Assembly (NCBI RefSeq): GCF_007826885.1
Contig: NZ_ML675582.1
Span: 62,001 to 126,000, forward strand
DNA length: 64,000 nucleotides
Origin: Candidatus Nitrosocosmicus arcticus
GTDB lineage: Archaea; Thermoproteota; Nitrososphaeria; Nitrososphaerales; Nitrososphaeraceae
Direction: 5' to 3'
In this document: piece after piece, positions 53,238 through 61,999 of the stretch
How the letters are laid out: each line of letters begins with the position of its first letter
Position numbering within the stretch: position 1 is the first letter of the stretch
Notes under the pieces: generated by a model
Told to the model about the DNA's origin: nothing
What the model saw: the letters and a program-made list of their open reading frames with translations, nothing else
Databases searched by the model: none
Program-made: the position numbers and the translations under genes

Positions 53238-54077
53238 TTAGTTTTGTGCTGCTGCATTATTCCCTGAATTCTCTTGGTTTTGTACGTTTACGTTGTTACC
53301 TGATGCTTCTGTATCATCGCCGGATACTACCTGACTACTTTGGTCTGATTCTTGTGATTGGCCGATGCCTTGGTTAGAAGAGTTGCCACCATTATCGTCA
53401 TCATGATTGTTACTCTTTCCCTTATTATCATCATCATCGTCATCGTCGTCATTTCCTCCACTTTGTGCAGCTGCATTATTTCCTGAATTCTCTTGGTTTT
53501 GTACATTTATGTTGTTACCTGATGCTACTGTATCGTCGCCAGAGACTACTCCACTACTTTGACTGGATGATTGTGATTGGCCGATGCCTTGGTTAGCGCT
53601 GTTGCCGCCATTACCTTCATATTCATCACCGTTACCGCCTTGTTGGGCCACTGCATTATTTCCTGAATTCTCTTGGTTTTGTACGTTTACGTTATTACAT
53701 GATAGGAATGTCCCTTCACCAGAAACACATAATGCGCTTTGATCTGAAGATTGTGATTGGCCGATGCCTTGGTTAGCGCTGTTGCCGCCATTACCTTCAT
53801 ACTCGTCATCATTTCCTCCACTTTGTGCAGCTGCATTATTTCCTGAATTCTCTTGGTTTTGTACGCTCAAGTTATTACAGGAAAATAGAGTTCCATCGCC
53901 TGATACACAAATTCCTAATTGAGTGGATGCTTGTGATTGGCCGATGCCTTGATTAACTGAATTGCCTTGTGCAAAAACATTTAGTGTCATTGCAGAAGGT
54001 CCCATCAAAAGTATGAATGAGACTGCGAGTGCGGTTGTCGTAATTATAGCTTTATTTGCAAATGATGTATTATTCAT
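53238..54077 (-). CDS. Secreted protein of four curlin-like tandem repeats
   Basis: This 279-aa protein has a signal peptide (about residues 1-36, ending LNVFAQ). The mature part is four repeats of about 60 residues. Each starts NQGIGQSQ, then has VSGDGT/VSGDDT, NN-x-VQNQENSGNNAAAQ, and a spacer rich in Gly, Asn and Asp. The last spacer includes a run of eight aspartates. The Q-x-Q-x3-G-N-N-A-x2-Q pattern resembles the curlin repeat of functional amyloids (Q-x-G-x2-N-x-A-x3-Q). The first two repeats have a cysteine pair (CVSGDGTLFSC). An extracellular matrix or adhesin role is inference. Confidence 0.82.
   Translation of the reverse strand: MNNTSFANKAIITTTALAVSFILLMGPSAMTLNVFAQGNSVNQGIGQSQASTQLGICVSGDGTLFSCNNLSVQNQENSGNNAAAQSGGNDDEYEGNGGNSANQGIGQSQSSDQSALCVSGEGTFLSCNNVNVQNQENSGNNAVAQQGGNGDEYEGNGGNSANQGIGQSQSSSQSSGVVSGDDTVASGNNINVQNQENSGNNAAAQSGGNDDDDDDDDNKGKSNNHDDDNGGNSSNQGIGQSQESDQSSQVVSGDDTEASGNNVNVQNQENSGNNAAAQN
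53263..53930. repeat. Tandem DNA repeats of about 180 bp encoding the protein repeats
   Basis: The conserved block CCTGAATTCTCTTGGTTTTG begins at 53263, 53482, 53662 and 53842, so spacing is 219, 180 and 180 bp. The longer first interval holds the Asp/Asn/Lys spacer. Identity at DNA level is high, so the array could recombine. Confidence 0.85.
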
Positions 54078-54864
54078 CTATCCATAGTACACAAAAATCT
54101 ATATAAAGACATTTATAGAATATTTTATAGTAAAAAAGATACAGAACATTATTTTATGACTTGGTAACATGCATTTTAAAAAGTGGGAATCTCAGGACGA
54201 CAAGATAATAGGCAGTAAATTCCAATATTGATAAATGCACGTTTCTTACCCATTAGTATAGATACTTTTTCCATACATTGCAGAATTTGGTTCAATTTCA
54301 AAATTGTCTAGGAGGTTATTTTTTGCTTGAGGCACTGGTCCTCAATTGCCTCCCATTCTCTGCAATTGCTCATCCCCCTTAATCAAGATAGAACCACCAA
54401 GCGCTGTGGACGGAATTTTCGTAAATTTAAAACATTCAAAAAAGTTGCACAAATGAAGACATGGGCAGCGAGTACCGCTGAATTTGATGTATAAGTCGCA
54501 TTTTAAACGCCATTTATATCTCAATGCATATACAGGTTCTTTTCCACCGCCTACTCCATCGTATCTTATCCATAGTCTAACCCAAAAAGTGCTAGTTTAT
54601 GTATTGAGAATTAGGCATCGGGTTTCAAAATGCATATTAATTGTATATAATTTAGTAGCCAGAGGATAGGACAGCATAATAAAAATGTAAAAGTATAGGT
54701 AATCATTGTTAGAAGGGAGCGGAGGCATCCCAAAGGCCTTTAGTTTATCATATGAAATCAACAAAATTTACAGGCCTGAGGTATCCATTGAGAGATGGGT
54801 TCACAAACAAAAATCGGATGTGATGGAATATGTACATTATATAATATGTTGAATCTATAATCTT
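54078..54864. other. Intergenic stretch of about 790 nt, no supported gene
   Basis: Frames at 54342-54524 (minus) and 54484-54669 (plus) lack any support. A GC-richer patch at 54310-54360 has AGGAGG followed by an inverted repeat GAGGCA/TGCCTC, perhaps a small RNA or terminator. Confidence 0.4.
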
Positions 54865-55077
54865 ATGAAGATTCTGAATGTCTTTACTCTTTTAGGCGTT
54901 ATTGTATCTTTTTCCATGTTAGGTGGAAATCTGATTCCAGCAATGGCACAACCTATTGATAATAATCAAACACTGACAACTGTCGAACCACCACAAGAGG
55001 GCAATTTGACATCGAATGTAGGTTCTAACATGTCTAATATCACTACTACAGCCGGTGAAGTCAACACATATAGGTAA
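54865..55077 (+). CDS. Small secreted peptide
   Basis: This 70-aa frame starts with a clear signal peptide (MKILNVFTLLGVIVSFSMLG, cleavage after PAMA). The mature part of about 42 residues is Asn/Thr/Ser-rich with several N-x-T/S sites (NQT, NLT, NMS, NIT), so it could be glycosylated outside the cell. No family is recognised. The signal peptide is the main support. Confidence 0.5.
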   Translation: MKILNVFTLLGVIVSFSMLGGNLIPAMAQPIDNNQTLTTVEPPQEGNLTSNVGSNMSNITTTAGEVNTYR

Positions 55078-55564
55078 TTTGATTATTTCCTATAGCTGCT
55101 TCCGATCAACTTTGCAACGTCATATGTACATGATAGACAGATTCATCGATTTTGGATTTCTCCATCACTAGATCATTTAACAAGAAAAGTAAATCTATAA
55201 GAATTCTTGAGGTAGAGCAATGCCAAGTTCGTGAATAGACTATAGTTGCTAGCGCTTATTCCCATTTGATTCCATCCCAAATATTCCCAGAATTAATTAA
55301 ATCTAGAATCCCTGGAAAATGGTAAAATAAGGTGCGAAGATAGAGATACGCAATAAGGATTGTACATAGTGTTATCAATATTCGGAATTTTAAAAAAAAG
55401 GAACTCTTGATTGTGATTACTTCCAAATGTATAAATACATTAATTATTACTCTGTTCAAGTAGACGTTGAACACCCGAGTTATATGATCACGCCTAAGCT
55501 GTAGTCAAAGTCAAAATGGTAAGACAGATCTATAGTTTAAATAATTATCGTTTCATATATAATT
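55078..55564. other. Intergenic stretch, TATA box of the next gene at its right end
   Basis: A 72-codon minus-strand frame (55256-55474) has one hydrophobic segment but no other support and is not called. Confidence 0.45.
55536..55543 (+). promoter_or_regulatory. TATA box of the first membrane winged-helix gene
   Basis: TTTAAATA is centred 25 nt before the ATG at 55565, consistent with a leaderless mRNA. Confidence 0.55.
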
Positions 55565-56164
55565 ATGTCATCAAATAATAATTTTAACGAAAGTCCAAAT
55601 CATTTCATGGTACTAGATGCGATTTCTCGAGGTATGAAAAAGATAGACGGTATTGCAAAAGTCACAAAGTTGTCAAAAGATGAAGTGGAATTGATTCTAA
55701 ATGATCTAAAAAATCAAAAATTGATAAACACGGTTGTTAAGAAGGGTTTTTTTGGCAATAAGAAAACGGAGTATCATACTTCAGATACGGGTATGAGAAT
55801 GCTGGATTCAAAAAAACAAGAATTATCGTCTAAATCTCAGCGGCTTCAACAACTCTATGATACGGGCAATAGGGGTCAAATGCAGAGTTATATGGACGAT
55901 AACAGAATGTGGATGCCAATGATGCTATTCTCTGGCATTATGAGTATGGTATTTTTTGCTTCAATGATGTCTTTTATGGGAATGGCAATGAATCCAGCTG
56001 AAAGTGCTCAGACTGAAGGGCAAGTAGACGAATCAGGAGGGGCTGGAGCTGAAGATACAGGAGCAGCATCTGATACAGGTGCATCCGACACAGGCGACAC
56101 AGGTGGTGTAAGTGATATGGGCGCAGATAGTGGCATGGATACTGGAGGATTTGATTCATTCTAA
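55565..56164 (+). CDS. Membrane-tethered winged-helix protein with Met-rich segment (paralogue A)
   Basis: This 199-aa protein has three parts. Residues 10-90 form a winged helix (MVLDAISRGMKKIDGIAKVT, KLSKDEVELILNDLKNQKLI, then a basic wing GFFGNKKTEY). Residues 90-142 give a short helix and a hydrophobic segment with 13 methionines in 37 residues (MWMPMMLFSGIMSMVFFASM). Residues 143-199 are a disordered acidic tail of Gly, Asp, Ser, Thr and Ala ending GMDTGGFDSF. It is strongly similar to the gene at 58573. It may be a membrane-bound regulator, with the Met-rich part sensing a metal such as copper (inference). Confidence 0.78.
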   Translation: MSSNNNFNESPNHFMVLDAISRGMKKIDGIAKVTKLSKDEVELILNDLKNQKLINTVVKKGFFGNKKTEYHTSDTGMRMLDSKKQELSSKSQRLQQLYDTGNRGQMQSYMDDNRMWMPMMLFSGIMSMVFFASMMSFMGMAMNPAESAQTEGQVDESGGAGAEDTGAASDTGASDTGDTGGVSDMGADSGMDTGGFDSF

Positions 56165-56552
56165 ACTGAAAATAGTTCGATAACAATTATTTATTTTGGC
56201 TCTAGACAAACCACAAATATGTTTTAAATATCTGGAAAAACTAATATAAAATAACTGATCGTTGCTTTATGTGATCTAAAAAAGTCAATTCTTTCCTTAA
56301 AATTAGATCCATCTTGCTAGAAGTTAAGGATGTATGATTTGCATTACCTGTCATCAAAAGAGAAGAGATTTGAGTATATAATAAATGAATCAACCAGTCA
56401 ATTTGAATCTCACGATAGAGGAAAAATGAGTTAGTTAACTTGATTTTATATTCCCGAAGATATTATATTTCCTGGTATTATTGGAAGTTAAATTATGTCA
56501 CCCCAAAGTTGGAGTGATTACTTTGAGAAAAAGTACAGACGGTTAGTCTGTG
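56165..56552. other. Intergenic stretch, no gene seen
   Basis: It lies between the convergent ends of the winged-helix and cupredoxin-like genes. No strong terminator hairpin is seen. Confidence 0.45.
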
Positions 56553-56999
56553 TTACTTGGTAGTACCACCGCTATTTGTTTGGTTCAGAAAGCCACTATC
56601 ATTATCCTCCAAGTCAGTATCGTTGTTTGGTACTACAGTTATTTGACCACTGATATGACTCCAAGCTGGATCGTAATAGTTGTATACTCCAGCATTACCG
56701 ATGGTTATATTATATGATTCACCGGCACCGAAATAATCTCCATAAAATATGTTTGATGGGCCTTGATCTGGAGTACCAGATACTAATAGATGCGGAGCAG
56801 AGTCATCATTAAGCCAAATAATAGTTGTGCCCTCTGACACCGTTACGTTTGTGGGAGCCATTGGATTTTGGCTATCGTTATTTGGGGCTCCAGGATTTAT
56901 AGTAATTGCAAAATTGCTGTCTTGAGAACTCCACCCTAACCCATAATAATTGAGAATAGGGAGCAAGAATAATATAAATAGCAAAATTATTCTTCTCAT
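56553..56999 (-). CDS. Secreted cupredoxin-like protein without the copper cysteine
   Basis: This 148-aa protein has a signal peptide or anchor (residues 3-18) and a cupredoxin-type beta barrel (PTNVTVSEGTTIIWLNDDSAPH70LLVSG, GVYNYYD110PAWSH115ISGQITV). Type 1 copper needs Cys after the Y-Y-x segment, with His and Met nearby; here Asp110 takes the Cys position and only H70 and H115 remain. It may bind copper differently or not at all. The C-terminus is an Asn/Asp/Ser/Thr tail. Confidence 0.82.
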   Translation of the reverse strand: MRRIILLFILFLLPILNYYGLGWSSQDSNFAITINPGAPNNDSQNPMAPTNVTVSEGTTIIWLNDDSAPHLLVSGTPDQGPSNIFYGDYFGAGESYNITIGNAGVYNYYDPAWSHISGQITVVPNNDTDLEDNDSGFLNQTNSGGTTK

Positions 57000-57536
57000 A
57001 TTTATATTCTGGTAGTTGGCATTCGACTATTTATTGATGATCCTACTTATCGATATAAATATCTTGGAACAAATTTTATCGACATATCAATCCGATGTTA
57101 CCCTTGTTAATATAACTTGTTTTTATGGTATATGATAGTCATTTAACAAGATCAAATGAATGAGTAGTTTGGCGTTACTAATTTTTTAGTGATCCCTTAT
57201 TGATATTTTACACCATGATGTTAAATTACGATTATATGCCTAGAGTAAAAGCAAGGTGTGGAACAGTCATTGTTACCAAGAGTATCAGTTAATTCCTATT
57301 TCCCGTAAGGTGGTTACAAAAATATTCTTGATTTGAATGGCATTGTACCAACTGAGTCTATATCATAGATATATTTTACTTGAATATTTGCATCCAAGAT
57401 TATGATATTTGATCATAAATGAATATATTAGAGTGTTGGATTTAAGAAAATGCTACGTATTTCGCAACTACTTATGTTACCAATTGCGTAGAAATGGTTA
57501 AAAAAATGAGATTTAGAATTATTATGACGTCAGGGC
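57000..57536. other. Intergenic stretch, no gene seen
   Basis: A/T-rich with several short frames, none supported. The promoter of the cupredoxin-like gene is near 57025. Confidence 0.45.
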
Positions 57537-58070
57537 TTATGATATCGAACTAACGGTCTGTTCATATCCATTTGTATATATCTCTATAATATTACCAAAT
57601 GGATCTTCGCAGAATGCTAATTTATATCCCTTATTTGGAACAATTTCCCAGACCTTGCTTCGCTGCTTTCCTCCAGTTTCTGAAATCTTATGGCATAAAT
57701 CCTCGATGTTTGGATCCGTAATGCATATGTGTGTAATTCCTGATTTCCAATACTCAAAGTTCTGTTGACGTCTTTGTGCCTTTGGCTCCAGGTATTCAAT
57801 TATTTCAAATCCTACCTGATTACCCGAACTCATCCAAACCATTCGCATTTTCTCAAGGTATGGGCCATGAATATCTTTCAATGCTATCCCCGCTATAGAA
57901 TCATCCGCCATAAATTTTACCGGTCCTCCCACTACGGTAAATCCTAGTACCTCATTATACCATTTTATTGCTTGGTCTAGATCTGATACGCTAATGGCTA
58001 TGTGATTTAATGTTTTTGGATATACAGGTTGTGATGACGAGGGTTTATTTGTGGTGCTAGAATTACTCAT
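57537..58070 (-). CDS. VOC family protein (glyoxalase/dioxygenase superfamily)
   Basis: This 177-aa protein has two beta-alpha-beta-beta-beta modules of the vicinal oxygen chelate fold. Metal ligands are likely the His in LNHIAISVSDLD, Glu in VGFEIIEY, His in GITHICITD and Glu in NIIEIYTNG, the canonical H-E-H-E set. YNEVLGFTVVGG and DPFGN are typical. Reactions in the family include glyoxalase I, extradiol cleavage and epimerisation; which applies here is unknown. Confidence 0.9.
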   Translation of the reverse strand: MSNSSTTNKPSSSQPVYPKTLNHIAISVSDLDQAIKWYNEVLGFTVVGGPVKFMADDSIAGIALKDIHGPYLEKMRMVWMSSGNQVGFEIIEYLEPKAQRRQQNFEYWKSGITHICITDPNIEDLCHKISETGGKQRSKVWEIVPNKGYKLAFCEDPFGNIIEIYTNGYEQTVSSIS

Positions 58071-58572
58071 ATATTTGATCCTTCATAGTTCATCTCCATT
58101 TTTATTCTTTAACTCTTAAAACATCTGTACATTATCTTATCGAATAAACAAATCTATAACAAGTTAAAATAACATTTAGAAATGATTAGAACCGCAAGGG
58201 ACTTAACAATAAAGGTTCTCCCAGTGAGATTCTATTATCAGTCTAATAAGGAGAGATACAAATATTCATTTGTTTTTTTATTGAGAGTCAATATATGATG
58301 ACATCGGTACTTACATATACTAATAGGAGTAATGGGGTGTTTTTTTTAGAATGTCTGAAATACTGACTTAGTAAAATTCCAATGTACAATTTGACTGACT
58401 CTTGCCAAAGTAACAAAACTAATGTAATACTAAGTATTCATAGATTAAATATTTGAAGTTACTATTATAGATTTTTTAGATCTAATTTTAATAAATGAGT
58501 TAGTTTGTCAATATTTTAGATAAATTATTAGTTATTCAAAACTTATATAATTTCATATTCATACAAATACAT
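58071..58572. other. Intergenic stretch between divergent genes
   Basis: It contains the TATA box at 58543-58550. No gene is seen. Confidence 0.5.
58543..58550 (+). promoter_or_regulatory. TATA box of the second membrane winged-helix gene
   Basis: TTATATAA is centred 26 nt before the ATG at 58573. The two paralogues share promoter geometry but not upstream sequence, so they may respond differently. Confidence 0.6.
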
Positions 58573-59154
58573 ATGTCTTCAGATAACGGATTTAGTCAAA
58601 GTCCAAATCATTTCATGGTGTTGGATGCCATCTCTAGGGGTATGAAGAAAATTGACAGCATTGCAAAGGTCACAAAATTATCTAAAGATGAAGTAGAATT
58701 GATTGTAAATGATTTACAAACTCAAAAACTAATTACTAAAGAGACAAAAAAAGGTTTTTTTGGTAATAAGAAGATTGAAGTTTACTCTACGGAAACAGGA
58801 TTCAAAATATTAGAATCAAAGAAACAAGAACTAGTCAGTAAATCTAAATATCTTCAACAACTCTATGAAACCGGCAATAAGGATCAAATGCAGAGTTATA
58901 TGGACGATAACAGAATGTGGATGCCGATGATGCTAATGTCTGGAATAATGAGCATGGTAATGTTTGGATCTATGATGTCTTTTATGGGAATGGCAATGAA
59001 TCCCGCCGAAAGTGCTCAAAGTGAAGGGCAAGCGGATGATTCAGGAGGGTCGGGTGCTGATGATACAGGAGCGGCATCCGACGCAGGCGATACAGGTGGT
59101 TCTAGCGATATGGATGTAGGTGGAATGGATACTGGGGGCTTTGATTCATTTTAG
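58573..59154 (+). CDS. Membrane-tethered winged-helix protein with Met-rich segment (paralogue B)
   Basis: This 193-aa protein has the same layout as the gene at 55565: winged helix (SPNHFMVLDAISRGMKKI, KLSKDEVELIVNDLQ), Met-rich hydrophobic segment (MWMPMMLMSGIMSMVMFGSM) and an acidic tail ending DVGGMDTGGFDSF. The most conserved block between the two is QMQSYMDDNRMWMPMM to MGMAMNPAESAQ, which points to a function there and not only in the DNA-binding part. The tail is shorter by about six residues. A stem TACCAC/GTGGTA lies just after the stop codon. Confidence 0.78.
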   Translation: MSSDNGFSQSPNHFMVLDAISRGMKKIDSIAKVTKLSKDEVELIVNDLQTQKLITKETKKGFFGNKKIEVYSTETGFKILESKKQELVSKSKYLQQLYETGNKDQMQSYMDDNRMWMPMMLMSGIMSMVMFGSMMSFMGMAMNPAESAQSEGQADDSGGSGADDTGAASDAGDTGGSSDMDVGGMDTGGFDSF

Positions 59155-59263
59155 TAAACACCACGAATAATAGTACGGCTACCACCGCTAACTACTGTGG
59201 TAAAATCAGAGCGCTCCAAATACTTTTTATAAATTGATAAGTAATATTACAAGGTGATCTTTT

Positions 59264-59479
59264 ATGGCCGAATTTAAAAGTATTTCCGAATTAAAGAAAT
59301 TGCTGTCTGAAGATTGCAAAATAGAAAAGGTAGAACCACCTGTGTATGGTTCGGATATAGAGACTACTATAGTAAGGGTATCACTAAAATGTCCAGATGG
59401 TTTAGTTTACACAATCAAAGCATATAAAGAAGAATCGTCTGCTTTAAGAGAATTTATACGGTTAAATAGTAAAGTCTAA
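59264..59479 (+). CDS. Small hypothetical protein
   Basis: This 71-aa protein is not recognised. It is compact, alpha/beta and charged (ISELKKLLSEDCKIEKVE, then IVRVSLKCPDGLVYTIKAY). It has two cysteines. The start is supported by AAGGTGAT about 6 nt upstream and a TATA-like TTTTTATAAATT at 59224-59235. It follows the second winged-helix gene on the same strand. Confidence 0.65.
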   Translation: MAEFKSISELKKLLSEDCKIEKVEPPVYGSDIETTIVRVSLKCPDGLVYTIKAYKEESSALREFIRLNSKV

Positions 59480-59540
59480 TAGACTTAGCTATTACAAATT
59501 GTTTAATAGGAGATTAATAGGATATCAACCTAGATAATTT

Positions 59541-59651
59541 ATGTATGAAGATAACAAAATAAAATGTTCCTCATGTGGTAAGTTATTTACATCCAAGGTT
59601 CATGAGACAGTCTGCGAAGATTGTTCTAAAGAGCTTGAAAATATAAAATAA
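59541..59651 (+). CDS. Tiny zinc-ribbon protein (36 aa)
   Basis: This short frame encodes a four-cysteine zinc ribbon: C9-x2-C12 (KCSSCGKLF) and C25-x2-C28 (VCEDCSKEL), separated by 12 residues. A TATA-like GTTTAATAGG near 59502-59511 is at suitable distance. Proteins of this kind are often regulators or ribosome- or polymerase-associated, but nothing specific can be said. Confidence 0.6.
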   Translation: MYEDNKIKCSSCGKLFTSKVHETVCEDCSKELENIK

Positions 59652-59840
59652 ATAAAGGGAGTTTTCCTGGTAATTTGAATTCTAGTTAGTAGATTATCTA
59701 CAATCTCCGTTATCAATAGGCGGATGAGAAAAGTCAATATCATTGAATACGGTACTTGCCTAGAAATGCTACAAATTATAATAGAATTTATGGTTTCAAG
59801 ACTATGCAGTGATAAAGATGGTATTTAGGAATAAGAGTAA

Positions 59841-60368
59841 TTAGAACAAGGAGAAAAAATTTTTTGTTTTGAGATCAGATTCATAGTGTACTAGACTTTT
59901 GCCTTTCAATTCATTCCAAATATCATCAATGTAGTCTCTGCTATACTTTGATTTAATAGCGTAAACTTTATTCAGAGACTCTTGCTCATTTTCGCAATAA
60001 TTAGTACTATCTATTAGAGTAGCAGCTACCACTAACCACTCCGGTTCCTTGTCTTTAAACAAAGTCAAAAATCTGTCGGTAAAGATTATGTCATCGATCC
60101 AATTCTTCTCCTTTACGTCAGAAGATATCCTGTTAAGATCTAATTCTTCATAAAAGTAATTTGCTAGTCCTGCCGAATATGGTCCATCTCTATAAATATT
60201 ATAATCATAACCAAAGTCATTTCTTAAAGAGGCCTTTGCTAAAAATACGTATTTCTGCAATTTTAGTCGATTTATAAAACCATTTTCATCGTCTTTTAAT
60301 AGATTATTTATGTTTATCATCTTATTGTCGTAAAGAAAGCATATAAAATCCTGCAATTTCATACTCAT
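59841..60368 (-). CDS. YwgA/Panacea-like protein
   Basis: This 175-aa helical protein has FINRLKLQKYVFLAKASLRN and FGYDYNIYRDGPYSAGLANYFYE, which match the KLQK...YGPYS pattern of the YwgA-like family and resemble the Panacea domain of antitoxins (also called SocA-like or DUF4065). No toxin is adjacent. The role is unknown; a regulatory or antitoxin-like function is possible. Confidence 0.7.
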   Translation of the reverse strand: MSMKLQDFICFLYDNKMININNLLKDDENGFINRLKLQKYVFLAKASLRNDFGYDYNIYRDGPYSAGLANYFYEELDLNRISSDVKEKNWIDDIIFTDRFLTLFKDKEPEWLVVAATLIDSTNYCENEQESLNKVYAIKSKYSRDYIDDIWNELKGKSLVHYESDLKTKNFFSLF

Positions 60369-60978
60369 ATGTTGCTGAATAGAAACTATACTTCAAACTA
60401 TTATATTAACAAGATGGTCTTCGATTATGTTTTGTAAGTAGAGATAAAAGTAGAATTTGATCGTGACCTTACTTACATTCAACGTCTTTGTCACTTCTGT
60501 GGTTTCTGTTATTTATGGAGGTCTATTCTAATAAGTAAGACTTTGTTTATATAGATGACAATACAAAATCGTAAAACAAATATTCCGACAAGTTGACAAT
60601 TCTAGGTTATAAAATATTACGATTCATGTAATAATTATTTAATAGTCTTCTAGAACTTGGTGGAAATTTTTCTAGATTGCAATATAAGATCGATACCACC
60701 CGAAAGAATCAACTCCTGGGTAAATATTTAGCTTCTGAAGATGGAATAATTGATTAGCATAGGAACTACAGTAAACGCTTAACAATTTATACCTAATTTT
60801 AATTTAAATAGGTAGGTCGCAAAAATTAACGCAGGTGGAGGTTCTAAAAGAGCTATCTACGTTGCTTTAGGTTGAAATATAAAATTTAGAAATCCCGTTC
60901 TCAAAAGTTGTGGCTGCGATTCTAGCAGAGCATTTCGATATGGGCCATCATTTAAAAAATAAATATTGCACTATAATT
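60369..60978. other. Intergenic stretch between divergent genes
   Basis: No gene is seen. The right end has an A-rich TATA-like TTTAAAAAATAAAT (60951-60964) before the secreted-protein start at 60979. Confidence 0.45.
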
Positions 60979-61533
60979 ATGACGTTTAAGATGAAGACGA
61001 AGCCTATTTTAATGGATATAAAGTATGTAATAATTTTTTCTTTATTTTTTAATATACTAGCTCTCAGTATTTTTGTTCCCAAATCCCAATATTTAGCTTA
61101 TTCTCAACCTGGTAATAACAGTAGTACAAGTAGTAATGTTTGGACGAGCGAGCGAAATAATCTTAATATTACAATGACGCTTATGCCGCAAGTTCCTATA
61201 ATCGATCAGAAAATAAAAATTCTATTTGATGTTAGAACCCTAAATGATTCAAGTGAATTCGAGGGGTTGAAGGCAAAAGTAACCCTTACGGATCACGATA
61301 GCAGGTTATACAAATTTGAAAATAAAATCATACCGATATACGATGGAAAATTTTCAGTAGAGTATATCTTTCCCGATGATGGACAGCATAGAATACTATT
61401 GCAATTATACAAGAATACAACCCCCTTTACAGTCGGTTCTTTTGATATATTTATACCCCATTCGTCAAAACAACCACCACCTAACGCCAATAAAGATTTC
61501 TTCACTCAATTCTTCGACAATTTTTTTAATTAG
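60979..61533 (+). CDS. Secreted or membrane-anchored hypothetical protein
   Basis: This 184-aa protein begins with a long hydrophobic segment (YVIIFSLFFNILALSIFV) that is a signal peptide or anchor. The mature part is a beta-sandwich-like domain (LNITMTLMPQVPIIDQKIKIL, YDGKFSVEYIFPDDGQHRILLQ). It ends with KDFFTQFFDNFFN. The ATG at 60979 is chosen because the TATA element lies about 22-26 nt upstream; the frame also extends to a GTG at 60910 with no support. It resembles YtkA-like or FixH-like domains in pattern (inference, weak). Confidence 0.62.
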   Translation: MTFKMKTKPILMDIKYVIIFSLFFNILALSIFVPKSQYLAYSQPGNNSSTSSNVWTSERNNLNITMTLMPQVPIIDQKIKILFDVRTLNDSSEFEGLKAKVTLTDHDSRLYKFENKIIPIYDGKFSVEYIFPDDGQHRILLQLYKNTTPFTVGSFDIFIPHSSKQPPPNANKDFFTQFFDNFFN

Positions 61534-61999
61534 CAAGTTTGTAAGTGGGACCAAAGAGTCTGCCGAAATTTCCTATTGTTTACTTCATATATGCGATAAT
61601 CGCATATTTTTTTGCGAATTATTTAATTTCATAAAAGTCAACTAAAATCAAATTATTCTTTAAAATGTACAAAATAGAGTAGCTGAATTATTAAACCACC
61701 GCCATGTCCATTCGGTGACCTTATCCAGCAAGAATGACATTAGAGCAGGTAAGGTAAAAAGAAATTCAAATTCATAGCCTATATGCGATTTTGAAATAGT
61801 ATTATACTATTAATCCAGGCTTGGTATCCTTATCCTTCACATATTGTTTTATTGAATGGGACTATATTTTCTCTTGATACTACAAATTTATTTGATAAAA
61901 GTATCTATTATTGTTTATTATAATATTTAGTTTATTACCATTTGAGATATGATAAGAAAAATAGTTTGATAAAATTAATCTAGGAAGTTTCTGGGTTAT
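61534..61999. other. Intergenic stretch between convergent genes
   Basis: No supported gene. It contains the palindrome-like TATGCGATAATCGCATA near 61591-61607, a possible terminator or regulator site. Confidence 0.45.

Noticed and set aside
53263-53930. 180-bp repeats as a possible CRISPR or mobile repeat
   Set aside because: They keep frame inside one secreted-protein gene and encode its domain repeats.
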